Positions 26,307-34,082 of a stretch of DNA of 64,000 nt are shown piece after piece. The number at the start of each line of letters is the position of its first letter. The stretch's first letter is position 1. The notes beneath the pieces were generated by a model. That model was not told the DNA's origin. It did no database searches and worked only from the letters and a program-made list of their open reading frames with translations. The position numbers were made by a program, and so were the translations under genes. Origin of the DNA: Candidatus Nezhaarchaeota archaeon (lineage in GTDB: Archaea; Thermoproteota; Methanomethylicia; Nezhaarchaeales; WYZ-LMO8); assembly GCA_025059375.1 (NCBI GenBank), contig JANXDO010000002.1:190966-254965 (forward strand). Reading direction: 5' to 3'.

Positions 26307-27745
26307 GATCTCTTAACTATGGCTTTAGATGGGTCTAGCCCTCTCCACACTATCGTTAATCCGTGTTCCTTTATGATCCTATAGGCATCCTCGAGATCTC
26401 GAACCCCTAATGTTCTCAGGGTATTAATCACACTTTGCAGAGGTTCCTCCTTTATTCCTAATAGGTAAGAGGCGATAGCTTCTCTATCTAGCTGACGATA
26501 CGCCTCTTCAATCCTTCTAAGCTTTGCTCCACCACTTTTAACATCAAAATCTCTAAGTACTGGAATTATGTCTGACAACCTCAGCTTATCATCGAATATT
26601 ACAACCCTATCTCTAGGTAAACTTGAGAGAAGAGTCTCAATATCTCTCGTGCATGCTAGCCTCCTACTTATGGCCACTATCATTGGTTCATCAACCCCAG
26701 CTAACTTCTTAATCTTCTTTTCTATGTACTGTCGGGTCCAGAAGCCTACTATCTCTAGGTATACTTTCGTATCATTCCTTACCAGGGCAAAGTCTGGTAC
26801 GAATATGCTGCCATCGACAATTAGTGGTTCGGGTTCCCTCATGATTTCCCAACCGAAACTTGAGGCTCGAAATTTGAGAGCAAATTCCTCTTCGATGAGG
26901 CTATCATAGTCCTCCTCGATTGGAGGCTTGAGGGGCATGAGCTCTCTGAGACGCTCATCAAGCTCCATTAGAAATCTTCTTTTCATGTGATAGATCTCAG
27001 CTTGGATCCTCCATCTTCTTAGGCGCAAAATTAGTGGAATTATCTTGGCCATTCTGACACCATACCTCCTAGTCAGCGTCAATGTGGATGCTGGACCGTC
27101 AATGTGAAGCCTCGTCACCTCGTCTTCCTTCTCAGCAGTGTACATTAGTCCAAGCCTCTTCACGGCTCTCAGCAGGCTCTTCGCCTCACTCCCAGTCATG
27201 TTAGCAGTCAAGCGCATGTAAGTGGCCTTGAACATTAAGGTCTGTAGGAGCGATAGGTTGTACTGCCTCAAGAGATCCATTGGGCTTATAGCTTTGAACC
27301 CGGTTATTACCTCGGAGCCTTCGTAACTTGCATTAAAGGCCTCCACAACCTCCTTTAGGGAGGTGTCAAGCCTCTTTGCCGCCTCACGTAGTATTTCCAG
27401 TCTTAGGCTCTCGGTCAGCGCGAAACCTTTCTCCGATGATATTGCAAATACCATCCTACGCACTAGGTCTGGCGGCACCTTGGTCTTCGGTCCCTCAACC
27501 TCTATTAGCCTATCTAGAAGCTCGATGAGCCCTCTAACGAACTTTGGGTGGTAGCCCATGTCTTCTAGCTCCGATTCCACTTCTTCGAGAGAGTTCTCTA
27601 AGCTCTCCACATCCTTGCCGACGTGCTCTTGGTATGTATCGATGAGGGTGGCGGAGGCAAACTCGTTCTCGTAATTAAGTGCTGCGAAATTTGGTAATAT
27701 CTTATTGCCCCTTCTCTTGATCCTTAAAAGAGTTGATGGTAACAT
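26303..27745 (-). CDS. bax1: Bax1-type (DUF790) nuclease, partner of archaeal XPB
   Basis: Predicted endonuclease that binds the XPB helicase and cuts DNA flaps or bubbles during repair. The N-terminus LPSTLLRIKRRGNKILPNFA and the middle region fit DUF790. The nuclease core appears near 310-345: LIVDGSIFVPDFALVRNDTKVYLEIVGFWTRQYI, a restriction-endonuclease-like D...ExxG/K arrangement. Length 480. It starts within one base of the end of the upstream xpb gene, so translation is coupled. Its end overlaps herA convergently by 4 bp, leaving no room for a terminator between the two operons. Confidence 0.85.
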   Translation of the reverse strand: MLPSTLLRIKRRGNKILPNFAALNYENEFASATLIDTYQEHVGKDVESLENSLEEVESELEDMGYHPKFVRGLIELLDRLIEVEGPKTKVPPDLVRRMVFAISSEKGFALTESLRLEILREAAKRLDTSLKEVVEAFNASYEGSEVITGFKAISPMDLLRQYNLSLLQTLMFKATYMRLTANMTGSEAKSLLRAVKRLGLMYTAEKEDEVTRLHIDGPASTLTLTRRYGVRMAKIIPLILRLRRWRIQAEIYHMKRRFLMELDERLRELMPLKPPIEEDYDSLIEEEFALKFRASSFGWEIMREPEPLIVDGSIFVPDFALVRNDTKVYLEIVGFWTRQYIEKKIKKLAGVDEPMIVAISRRLACTRDIETLLSSLPRDRVVIFDDKLRLSDIIPVLRDFDVKSGGAKLRRIEEAYRQLDREAIASYLLGIKEEPLQSVINTLRTLGVRDLEDAYRIIKEHGLTIVWRGLDPSKAIVKRS

Positions 27746-29133
27746 CAGCCGCTCACGAGCCCCTTGCGCCTCCTCCTTGATATTACTACCTCGGGTGTGC
27801 CCTTGGTTACAATCTCGTATAGTACGGCCCTCTTGTTTGGTGCTGGTCTAAGGATCCTTCCAAGTCTTTGAATAAATGATCGCCGACTTCCCGTTCCACT
27901 TAGAATTATTGCCACGCTTGCATCAGGGACGTCGATCCCCTCCTCAAGAACTCTGCTGGTAACAACAGCTTTGTAGATGCCCTTCTTGAATAGCTCCATG
28001 ATTAGTGCCCTTTCTTTAGGCTTAGTTTTGTAGGTTATTTCTGGTATTAGCAGTTCTCTCGATATTTTTCGAACAGTTCTATTGAGTTCCGTAAAAATTA
28101 TTATCTTATCTTGCTGGTGTCTTTTAAGTAAGTCTTTTAAGACGTCAAGTTTGGAGACCGAATTTAAGGCTAGCAACCTAGCATCTCTCCATGCAAGTAA
28201 GGCTCTTCTAGCATCACTACTTAGCCCGCTGGCCATGATTAGGCGTTTGAAGTCTCGGAGACTCTTCAATCTCCAGCCCCTCTTCATTAAGTAGTCTTTG
28301 TAGAGTGAGAAGAGCTTCATGAACTTCTCCTCCTCTTCATCAGTAAGTTCTACGTAAACCCTGATGAGGTCAAAATCTGCTAGGTGCTTACTCTTCATCT
28401 CGTATACTGCCTTCCTATAGACCACATCGCCGACAAGATCAGGTAGATCTACGTGCTTTCCGTCCTCCCTTTCAAACGTTGCTGTAAGCCCTAATCTATA
28501 GGGTGCAGCACTTAGTAAAGCTATCTGCCTAAAGTTCTCGCTTGGGAGGTGATGGACCTCATCGAACACTAATAGCATGAACTTGTTTCCAAGGTCCTCA
28601 GCATTTATGTAAGCTGAATTGTACGTAGATACAGTTATGAATGCCAATTCCCTACTTCCACCACCAAGAACCCCAACATGCGTGTTTAAGGCTTTCGAGA
28701 GTTCAAGCTTCCATTGATTAAGCAGCTCTATGGTTGGTACAACCACGAGCGTTGGCTCGTTGAGTAGAGCGATTATCTTTATGGCAATGAGCGTCTTGCC
28801 GGTTCCTGTGGGCAAGACTACTATGCCTCTCCTTCCAGCTTTAAGCCATGCTTCAACAGCCTCCTCCTGATAGCTCCTAAGTGGTTTTAAGTTGGGGCTC
28901 CCAATGGAGCCTTTAAGTGGAGACAGAACTATGTCCTTCACGTTTAGACCTAGTGATTCCAGCGATCTCCTGACTTCGAGGTACTTGTAAGCTAAGGCCC
29001 TCAGACATTTAGTTCTTGGATCCCACCTTAATGGGGGTATCTCTCGTTCGAGTTTTCTTACAACTATAGTGCCGCGGTCATATTCTAGAACTACATCTTC
29101 ACTACTCATAGTGCCGTCAATTCTAGAGGTCAC
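27745..29133 (-). CDS. xpb: XPB-type SF2 DNA helicase
   Basis: Superfamily-2 helicase acting in repair with Bax1. LRSYQEEAVEAWL (Q-like motif), LPTGTGKTLIAIKII (motif I), LLVFDEVHHLPSE (motif II, DEVH), LGLTATFEREDGKH (motif III), and RVLEEGIDVPDASVAIILSGTGSRRSFIQRLGRILRP (motifs V/VI) are all present. The N-terminal damage-recognition domain is short; total length 462 matches archaeal XPB. The GTG start at 29133 is well supported by AGGAGGG upstream. It is the first gene of the xpb-bax1 pair. Confidence 0.93.
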   Translation of the reverse strand: MTSRIDGTMSSEDVVLEYDRGTIVVRKLEREIPPLRWDPRTKCLRALAYKYLEVRRSLESLGLNVKDIVLSPLKGSIGSPNLKPLRSYQEEAVEAWLKAGRRGIVVLPTGTGKTLIAIKIIALLNEPTLVVVPTIELLNQWKLELSKALNTHVGVLGGGSRELAFITVSTYNSAYINAEDLGNKFMLLVFDEVHHLPSENFRQIALLSAAPYRLGLTATFEREDGKHVDLPDLVGDVVYRKAVYEMKSKHLADFDLIRVYVELTDEEEEKFMKLFSLYKDYLMKRGWRLKSLRDFKRLIMASGLSSDARRALLAWRDARLLALNSVSKLDVLKDLLKRHQQDKIIIFTELNRTVRKISRELLIPEITYKTKPKERALIMELFKKGIYKAVVTSRVLEEGIDVPDASVAIILSGTGSRRSFIQRLGRILRPAPNKRAVLYEIVTKGTPEVVISRRRRKGLVSG

Positions 29134-29194
29134 TTGACCCTCCTTTGATCTATAGAGAGGGGACTACTATATAGCTTAACTTTAGTGAGGACTT

Positions 29195-30055
29195 TCATAG
29201 GCTTCTCTTCAAATACTCAACGACTTTGTCCAATGATGCTGGTCGAGCATCATTGCCCTCACGATCTTGAAAAGCCTCTATTACTACGAAGTCTAAGCGC
29301 GTCTTTGTGTTATCGATGGTTGTGACGAGAGCTTTAATTGAAGGAGAGCTTATGGTGGGGGCTATGTGCTCATCAATCCACTTGCCCTGTGCTAAGCAAT
29401 CGTACACGTGAACTCCACGTATCAACGCTCCCAGCTCTCTAAACCATTGATCAACAACCTCTTGAATGTTTACACCCTTCCCCCTATTTGCTCTAACCAT
29501 GTAGGCTTGTGCGTGCCCTATGTCGAAGCACAACTTCGCTTCCTCGACATCCATGAAGATCTTCTTCACGTGATCTATTGAGCCACAGAATTGTGATGGA
29601 ATGTTCTCGAAGAATGCTGTAAGTCCCATTTCTAGCGCCGCTTTCAATATGGTACGAGTTGACGATGTAGCTGCTTTAATTATCACGTCCTCGTATTCCT
29701 GAGCCTCCCTTATTGCTTGATCTGTCGATACGTGAAATAGAATGTACATTGGGTCTAGCTCCCTTGCTATCTCGAGGGTCTCGATTAAGTACTTCACTGA
29801 TGCCTCCCTTACATGATCTATTGGTGAGGCTAGCCGCACATCTCTCCAACTTCCATGTATTGCTAGACTTAAACCAGCATCCTGTACTGCTTTAGCTATG
29901 CTTCTGGGTGTTGATGAGTCAGGTATTGGCCATGGATAATCAAAGCTAAGTTCAACGAAGTCAAAGCCAGCTTCCAAAGTCTCTCTTATTCTCGTTGCAA
30001 GCCTCTTTCTATCGCCCAACCATAGTGGAAAGCCTATTAGTGCCATGCCTCTCAC
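29195..30055 (-). CDS. Sugar-phosphate isomerase/epimerase-like TIM-barrel protein (AP endonuclease 2 superfamily)
   Basis: TIM-barrel protein of the xylose-isomerase/endonuclease IV superfamily. Visible metal-site-type segments are FVELSFDYPWP (Glu), LAIHGSWRDVRLASP (His), ILFHVST (His), TAFFENIPSQ (Glu), LCFDIGHAQAY (Asp/His), GVHVYDC (His) and VIEAF (Glu). Members include sugar isomerases and DNA AP endonucleases, and the sequence does not decide between them. The position directly upstream of xpb-bax1 on the same strand (61 bp) makes a repair role conceivable, but gene order alone is weak evidence. Confidence 0.75.
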   Translation of the reverse strand: MRGMALIGFPLWLGDRKRLATRIRETLEAGFDFVELSFDYPWPIPDSSTPRSIAKAVQDAGLSLAIHGSWRDVRLASPIDHVREASVKYLIETLEIARELDPMYILFHVSTDQAIREAQEYEDVIIKAATSSTRTILKAALEMGLTAFFENIPSQFCGSIDHVKKIFMDVEEAKLCFDIGHAQAYMVRANRGKGVNIQEVVDQWFRELGALIRGVHVYDCLAQGKWIDEHIAPTISSPSIKALVTTIDNTKTRLDFVVIEAFQDREGNDARPASLDKVVEYLKRSL

Positions 30056-30143
30056 TACCGAGGGATAATATCAAAGATAAGATAAGTAATATAATTTGTT
30101 CAAAATAATTGTTCACTAACTCTCAAAGGAAGGATGTTGTGGC

Positions 30144-30203
30144 CGTGAAGGTTTAAATAGGAACGCTCGAGGCTTGAGATTACATTAACGTGAAGACTTC
30201 ACG
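30144..30203 (+). promoter_or_regulatory. Promoter with candidate operator (CGTGAAG half-sites) before FrhB-like gene
   Basis: TTTAAATA at 30152-30159 is a strong TATA box. The heptamer CGTGAAG occurs at 30144-30150, touching it, and again at 30189-30195 as the left arm of a perfect 7-bp inverted repeat with CTTCACG (30197-30203) around one base. One half-site flanking TATA and a full palindrome just after the expected start is a typical layout for a repressor or activator. The regulator is unknown. Confidence 0.5.
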
Positions 30204-30282
30204 ATATTTAGATCTGGATTAGTGAGGGTAAGGGTTAAATGGAGATTTTACGCAAGTCTAGTGCATAAAGGAGGGAACTTTC

Positions 30283-31353
30283 ATGGTCTGGCAGCCCAAG
30301 CCTCCTCTTACGAACGTCTACCAACTATTAGATGCCAACATATGCTCCATATGTGGAGCATGCATAGCTGCTTGCCCTTGGAGTGCAGTAAGTTTCAGTT
30401 CTCAACAACCAAGTCAAGTATCTAGGGATATTAGGCTTTGTACAAATTGTTCGAGGTGCCTAATAGTTTGTCCCCAAACAATCCTTTGGATTAGAAGAGA
30501 TCTCTATACAGATGACGCTAAGATTGTAGATGCTTACCTTACGAGAAGCAAGGATAGCAATATACTGTCAATCGCCCAAGATGGTGGGACTGTCACGGCG
30601 TTGGCGGTTAAAGCCCTTGAAAGGAAGCTTGTAGATGCAGCTGTTCTCGCAGGGACTGAGGATAAGTGGATACCGAGGCCTACCCTAGCTCTTAGCCCTG
30701 ATGATGTCTTAAAATGTGCTAAATCCAAGTACTTCTACGTACCATCGCTAATGGAGTTAAGGAGGTTCGATTGGGTGAGAAGGATAATGGTCGTGGGGCT
30801 TCCATGTCAGATCAGAGCTATTGAAAAGTTGGAAGACCTCGATGTTGGAATTTCGAGGAGGATTATGTACAAGGTTGGACTGTTCTGTGGACATAATCTC
30901 GACTATGCCTCCCTAATAGAAAAGCTTTTACCTAAAGCTGGAGTTGGCGTAGAAAGTTTATCAAAGATGAATGTGAAGGGTAAGGTGCTCATTTACGATA
31001 AGGCAGGTGGGTCTTACGAGCTCCCACTATCTGAGTACGAGAGCCTCACAAGACCATCATGTCTACAATGTCCTGAATTCGTATCGAGGTCTGCAGATGT
31101 TAATGTCGGGTCTATCGGTGCCCCTGATGGGTGGAACATGGTCTTGGTTATGAGCAGGAGAGGTGAAGAGCTTTTCAATGCCTCCATGGATGCTCTTGAA
31201 GTTAAGAAGCCAACAAGTGATGACCTGGATAGGGTATATAGGATGGATAGAAGAAAGAGGGAGAGATCTAGCAAGTTCTTCAAAGACTTCTATGGTGTAG
31301 ATGTTGGGACGATGTTCCTAGACCGTGATACCTGGAGAGTGATTTCGAGATAA
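30283..31353 (+). CDS. FrhB/FpoF-like F420-type flavin Fe-S oxidoreductase subunit
   Basis: Coenzyme F420 hydrogenase/dehydrogenase beta-subunit family protein. The N-terminus has two ferredoxin motifs (CSICGACIAACPW and CTNCSRCLIVCPQT). The FrhB domain follows, with QDGGTVTALAVKALE, CAKSKYFYVPSL, VVGLPCQIRAIEKL, GLFCGHNL and CLQCPEFVSRSADVNVGSIG; the last Cys pair is part of the family's own cluster. Such proteins move electrons between reduced F420 (or a related donor) and Fe-S/flavin partners. It stands alone without frhA/frhG. ATG 30283 has GGAGGG upstream, leaving a leader of about 100 bases after the predicted start of transcription. F420 use is inferred from the family. Confidence 0.85.
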   Translation: MVWQPKPPLTNVYQLLDANICSICGACIAACPWSAVSFSSQQPSQVSRDIRLCTNCSRCLIVCPQTILWIRRDLYTDDAKIVDAYLTRSKDSNILSIAQDGGTVTALAVKALERKLVDAAVLAGTEDKWIPRPTLALSPDDVLKCAKSKYFYVPSLMELRRFDWVRRIMVVGLPCQIRAIEKLEDLDVGISRRIMYKVGLFCGHNLDYASLIEKLLPKAGVGVESLSKMNVKGKVLIYDKAGGSYELPLSEYESLTRPSCLQCPEFVSRSADVNVGSIGAPDGWNMVLVMSRRGEELFNASMDALEVKKPTSDDLDRVYRMDRRKRERSSKFFKDFYGVDVGTMFLDRDTWRVISR

Positions 31354-31537
31354 CGTCTGTAGCCAGGGGTTTCCATCAAATTTTTAACTATATCTCCCTT
31401 CTATCTGTTTCATGCTTAATACGTTTTATGAGCAGTTAACCGTGCAAGAAGATAACCTTTAGACTCCAATAACTCTGCTTAGAGTATCAACAAAGATTAT
31501 TAGGGATTTACTCCCTGGAATTTATGAGGTTTTCCAC

Positions 31538-32893
31538 ATGCCCCGGAAAAGTTATGCAGAGGTTCTCGCAGACTTTGTAGAATCGGTTGATCTAAATAAG
31601 GTTCCATTTAATGTTATTGAGCATACGAAGTTCTGCATATTGGACTGGTTCGGTGTTACAATAGCCGGGTCGGCGGAGAAGGATGCTATAACACTTGTTG
31701 AGTTATTTAAAGAATTGAGACCCAGAGATGCGAGCATAATCGGTTTTGACGTCAAGATACCGGTACATGAGGCAGCATATGTTAATGGCGTCATAAGCCA
31801 CATGATTGAGCTGGATGATATACATAGGGAGGCAATAATACACCCGGGAGTTCCAGTGATTCCAGCTGCTTTAGCTTTATCTGAAAAACTTGGAAGATCA
31901 GGTGAAACGTTAGTAGAAGCTGTGATAGCTGGTTATGAGGTTGAGATAGCTATTGGTAAGGCGGTAAATCCATCACACTACAAATACTGGCACTCGACAG
32001 GAACATGCGGTACCTTTGGTTCAGCCGCAGCAGCATCTAAAGTGCTTGGTCTAGGAGCTGAAATGATCGTGAGCGCCTTCGGTATTGCTGGAACACATGC
32101 AGCTGGTCTCATAGAGACCTTCGGAACTTCCAGTAAGCCATTAAACCCCGGAAGAGCGGCTAGGGATGGTGTCCTCGCTGCACTCTTAGCTGAAAGGGGG
32201 TTTGTAGGGCCGAGAACCATATTTGAAGGCGATAAAGGCTTCTTTAGGGCGACGTCAAGCGAGATAGACTACGATAAAGGATTTAGAGGGTTGGGAGAGA
32301 AGTACGAGATACTTATGAATAGTTTTAAGAGACATTCGTCGTGCGGTCATACGCATGCAGCAATAGATGCTATCCTGAGCTTAAGGGGGAAAACCGGGTT
32401 AAGACCCGTGGATGTAGTTGAAGTAGAAGTTGGGACATATAGCGATGCAGTTGAAATCGTGGGTAGAAACTATGAACCCAAGACCCCACTTGAAGCTAAG
32501 TTTAGCTTACCTTATTGTATCGCAGTAGCTATGTTAGATGGAGTTGTCAGCTTGAGGCAGTTTACTTTTGAGAGAATGTCAAGGGCTGATGTCAAGGATT
32601 TCATGAAGAAGGTTAAGGTATATGTGGACAAGGATGTTAATGCCTTATATCCACGTAAACTTGGTGCTAGAGTAAGAGTTAAGACTGCAAACGGTGATGT
32701 TTATGAAGAGCTTGTAGAGGTAGCTAAAGGAAACCCGGAGAATCCTCTCACCAGAGATGAGCTTATAGACAAATTCATTCAGCTAGCGTCAATGAAGTTA
32801 AGCCACGATAAATGCACGGAGTTGATTAGGGCAATACTACGTGTTGAGAAGTTAAGTGACGTTAGGGAGCTCATTGAAATCATGGCTTCTTAG
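31538..32893 (+). CDS. MmgE/PrpD family protein
   Basis: Protein of the 2-methylcitrate dehydratase/cis-aconitate decarboxylase superfamily. Family landmarks include CILDWFGVTIAGSAEKDA, AAYVNGVISHMIELDD (with the Asp-Asp pair), HSTGTCGTFGSAAAASKVLGL and FKRHSSCGHTHAAIDAIL. Known members dehydrate 2-methylcitrate or decarboxylate cis-aconitate; many archaeal members are untested. Length 451 is normal. It ends 14 bp past the stop of the convergent MFS transporter gene. The adjacent transporter may move its substrate or product, but this is inference. No propionate-cycle synthase is seen here. Confidence 0.85.
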   Translation: MPRKSYAEVLADFVESVDLNKVPFNVIEHTKFCILDWFGVTIAGSAEKDAITLVELFKELRPRDASIIGFDVKIPVHEAAYVNGVISHMIELDDIHREAIIHPGVPVIPAALALSEKLGRSGETLVEAVIAGYEVEIAIGKAVNPSHYKYWHSTGTCGTFGSAAAASKVLGLGAEMIVSAFGIAGTHAAGLIETFGTSSKPLNPGRAARDGVLAALLAERGFVGPRTIFEGDKGFFRATSSEIDYDKGFRGLGEKYEILMNSFKRHSSCGHTHAAIDAILSLRGKTGLRPVDVVEVEVGTYSDAVEIVGRNYEPKTPLEAKFSLPYCIAVAMLDGVVSLRQFTFERMSRADVKDFMKKVKVYVDKDVNALYPRKLGARVRVKTANGDVYEELVEVAKGNPENPLTRDELIDKFIQLASMKLSHDKCTELIRAILRVEKLSDVRELIEIMAS

Positions 32894-34040
32894 CTTCCTT
32901 AACTGGAATGCAGAGAAAAGAACCGATAGCCGGAACTAAGGCTAATACCGTAAAGAAGGCTTGATATCCAAAAACATCTATCATGAAGCCGATCCTCTCC
33001 TGAAGCAATCCACCAATAAATGTGGATGTTGACGTGACTAGGCCTACCATCAGCCCTCTTAGTTCTCTTTCAGACACATCAGTTATCAATGCAACTGCTA
33101 CGGGGTACATGCCATTAAAAGTTAACCCCCAACATATGAAGAGGGTCGTCTCGATCAATAGGTCTGAAGGGTTTAGCATGAGGAGGTAGAAGAAGGCACT
33201 TCCAGTAAGCATTGTAGCTATGATCATAGGCTTCCTTCCCACAAAATCTGACGTTCTCCCAATCAATGGCCTCGACACCATAGCTGTTAAGTAGGCAAGA
33301 GCTGTTAGTGATGCAGCTGCCCCCGGGGTTAGTCCTCCTGCATCTACTAAATACTTTGGCACGTAAGTGAGCATTGCCTGAAACCCTATAACTTCAGTCG
33401 TTATGCATGTGATCAGAAGTAGTGAGTTTGAATTTAGGATCTTCGACATCATCCTCAAGTCCATGTTGGATCTTCGAGAGGTTGGAGGTTCACGTACGAG
33501 CATAGCGAACAACAGCATTGTCGTGACCATTAATATCGTGGCAATGGCGTAAACGGAGCGCCAGGAGAACGTCTCAGCCAATAACCCACCTACAAGTAGT
33601 GAAAATGCTACGCTAGCTGTTATGTGGGATAACAGTAGTCCTTCAGCGAAGCCTCTCCTCGTCTTCGTAAACATAGCTGCTACTGCTGATATTGCTGGTG
33701 TCAAGCTCACTGCTCCTCCAATCCCTATCAATGCTTGGGCTACAAGTATCGTGGAGTAGTCTATGGATACAGAGCCTAAGGCTAGACCTAGTATGCTTAT
33801 TATAGCTCCCCCAGTCATAGTCCTCTTAAAGCCTACCCTGTCAGTCAAGTAGCCACATGGCAGCTGAAGGAGAGCGTACATAGTGTGTGTTACTGACGTT
33901 AATGCTCCCACTTGAGAGAATGAGAGTCTCAATTCTTGAACTAGAAGTGGTATTAATGGATAGAAGACCGATCTAGCGTAAGAGGTAAAGAAGCCTAATA
34001 ACCATATCAGAAAGAAGTTCTTCACTTCTTGGCTCTTCAT
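32880..34040 (-). CDS. MFS transporter
   Basis: Major-facilitator membrane transporter of about twelve predicted helices (386 residues). FFTSYARSVFYPLIPLLVQEL forms the first helix, GYLTDRVGFKRTM is the typical loop motif between helices 2 and 3, and GRTSDFVGRKPMIIATM repeats it in the second half. Substrate cannot be read. It lies between the MmgE/PrpD gene and the flavin reductase gene, on the same strand as the latter (42 bp gap), so it may carry an organic acid or aromatic compound metabolised by one of them. Confidence 0.87.
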   Translation of the reverse strand: MKSQEVKNFFLIWLLGFFTSYARSVFYPLIPLLVQELRLSFSQVGALTSVTHTMYALLQLPCGYLTDRVGFKRTMTGGAIISILGLALGSVSIDYSTILVAQALIGIGGAVSLTPAISAVAAMFTKTRRGFAEGLLLSHITASVAFSLLVGGLLAETFSWRSVYAIATILMVTTMLLFAMLVREPPTSRRSNMDLRMMSKILNSNSLLLITCITTEVIGFQAMLTYVPKYLVDAGGLTPGAAASLTALAYLTAMVSRPLIGRTSDFVGRKPMIIATMLTGSAFFYLLMLNPSDLLIETTLFICWGLTFNGMYPVAVALITDVSERELRGLMVGLVTSTSTFIGGLLQERIGFMIDVFGYQAFFTVLALVPAIGSFLCIPVKEAKKP

Positions 34041-34082
34041 CGGATGCGACTCTCAGCTTAAGAGCTGGGATAGAGGAGGAAG

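Noticed and set aside
30222-30425. 67-residue frame overlapping the FrhB-like start
   Set aside because: It shares the region with a well-supported Fe-S gene and has no protein-like pattern.
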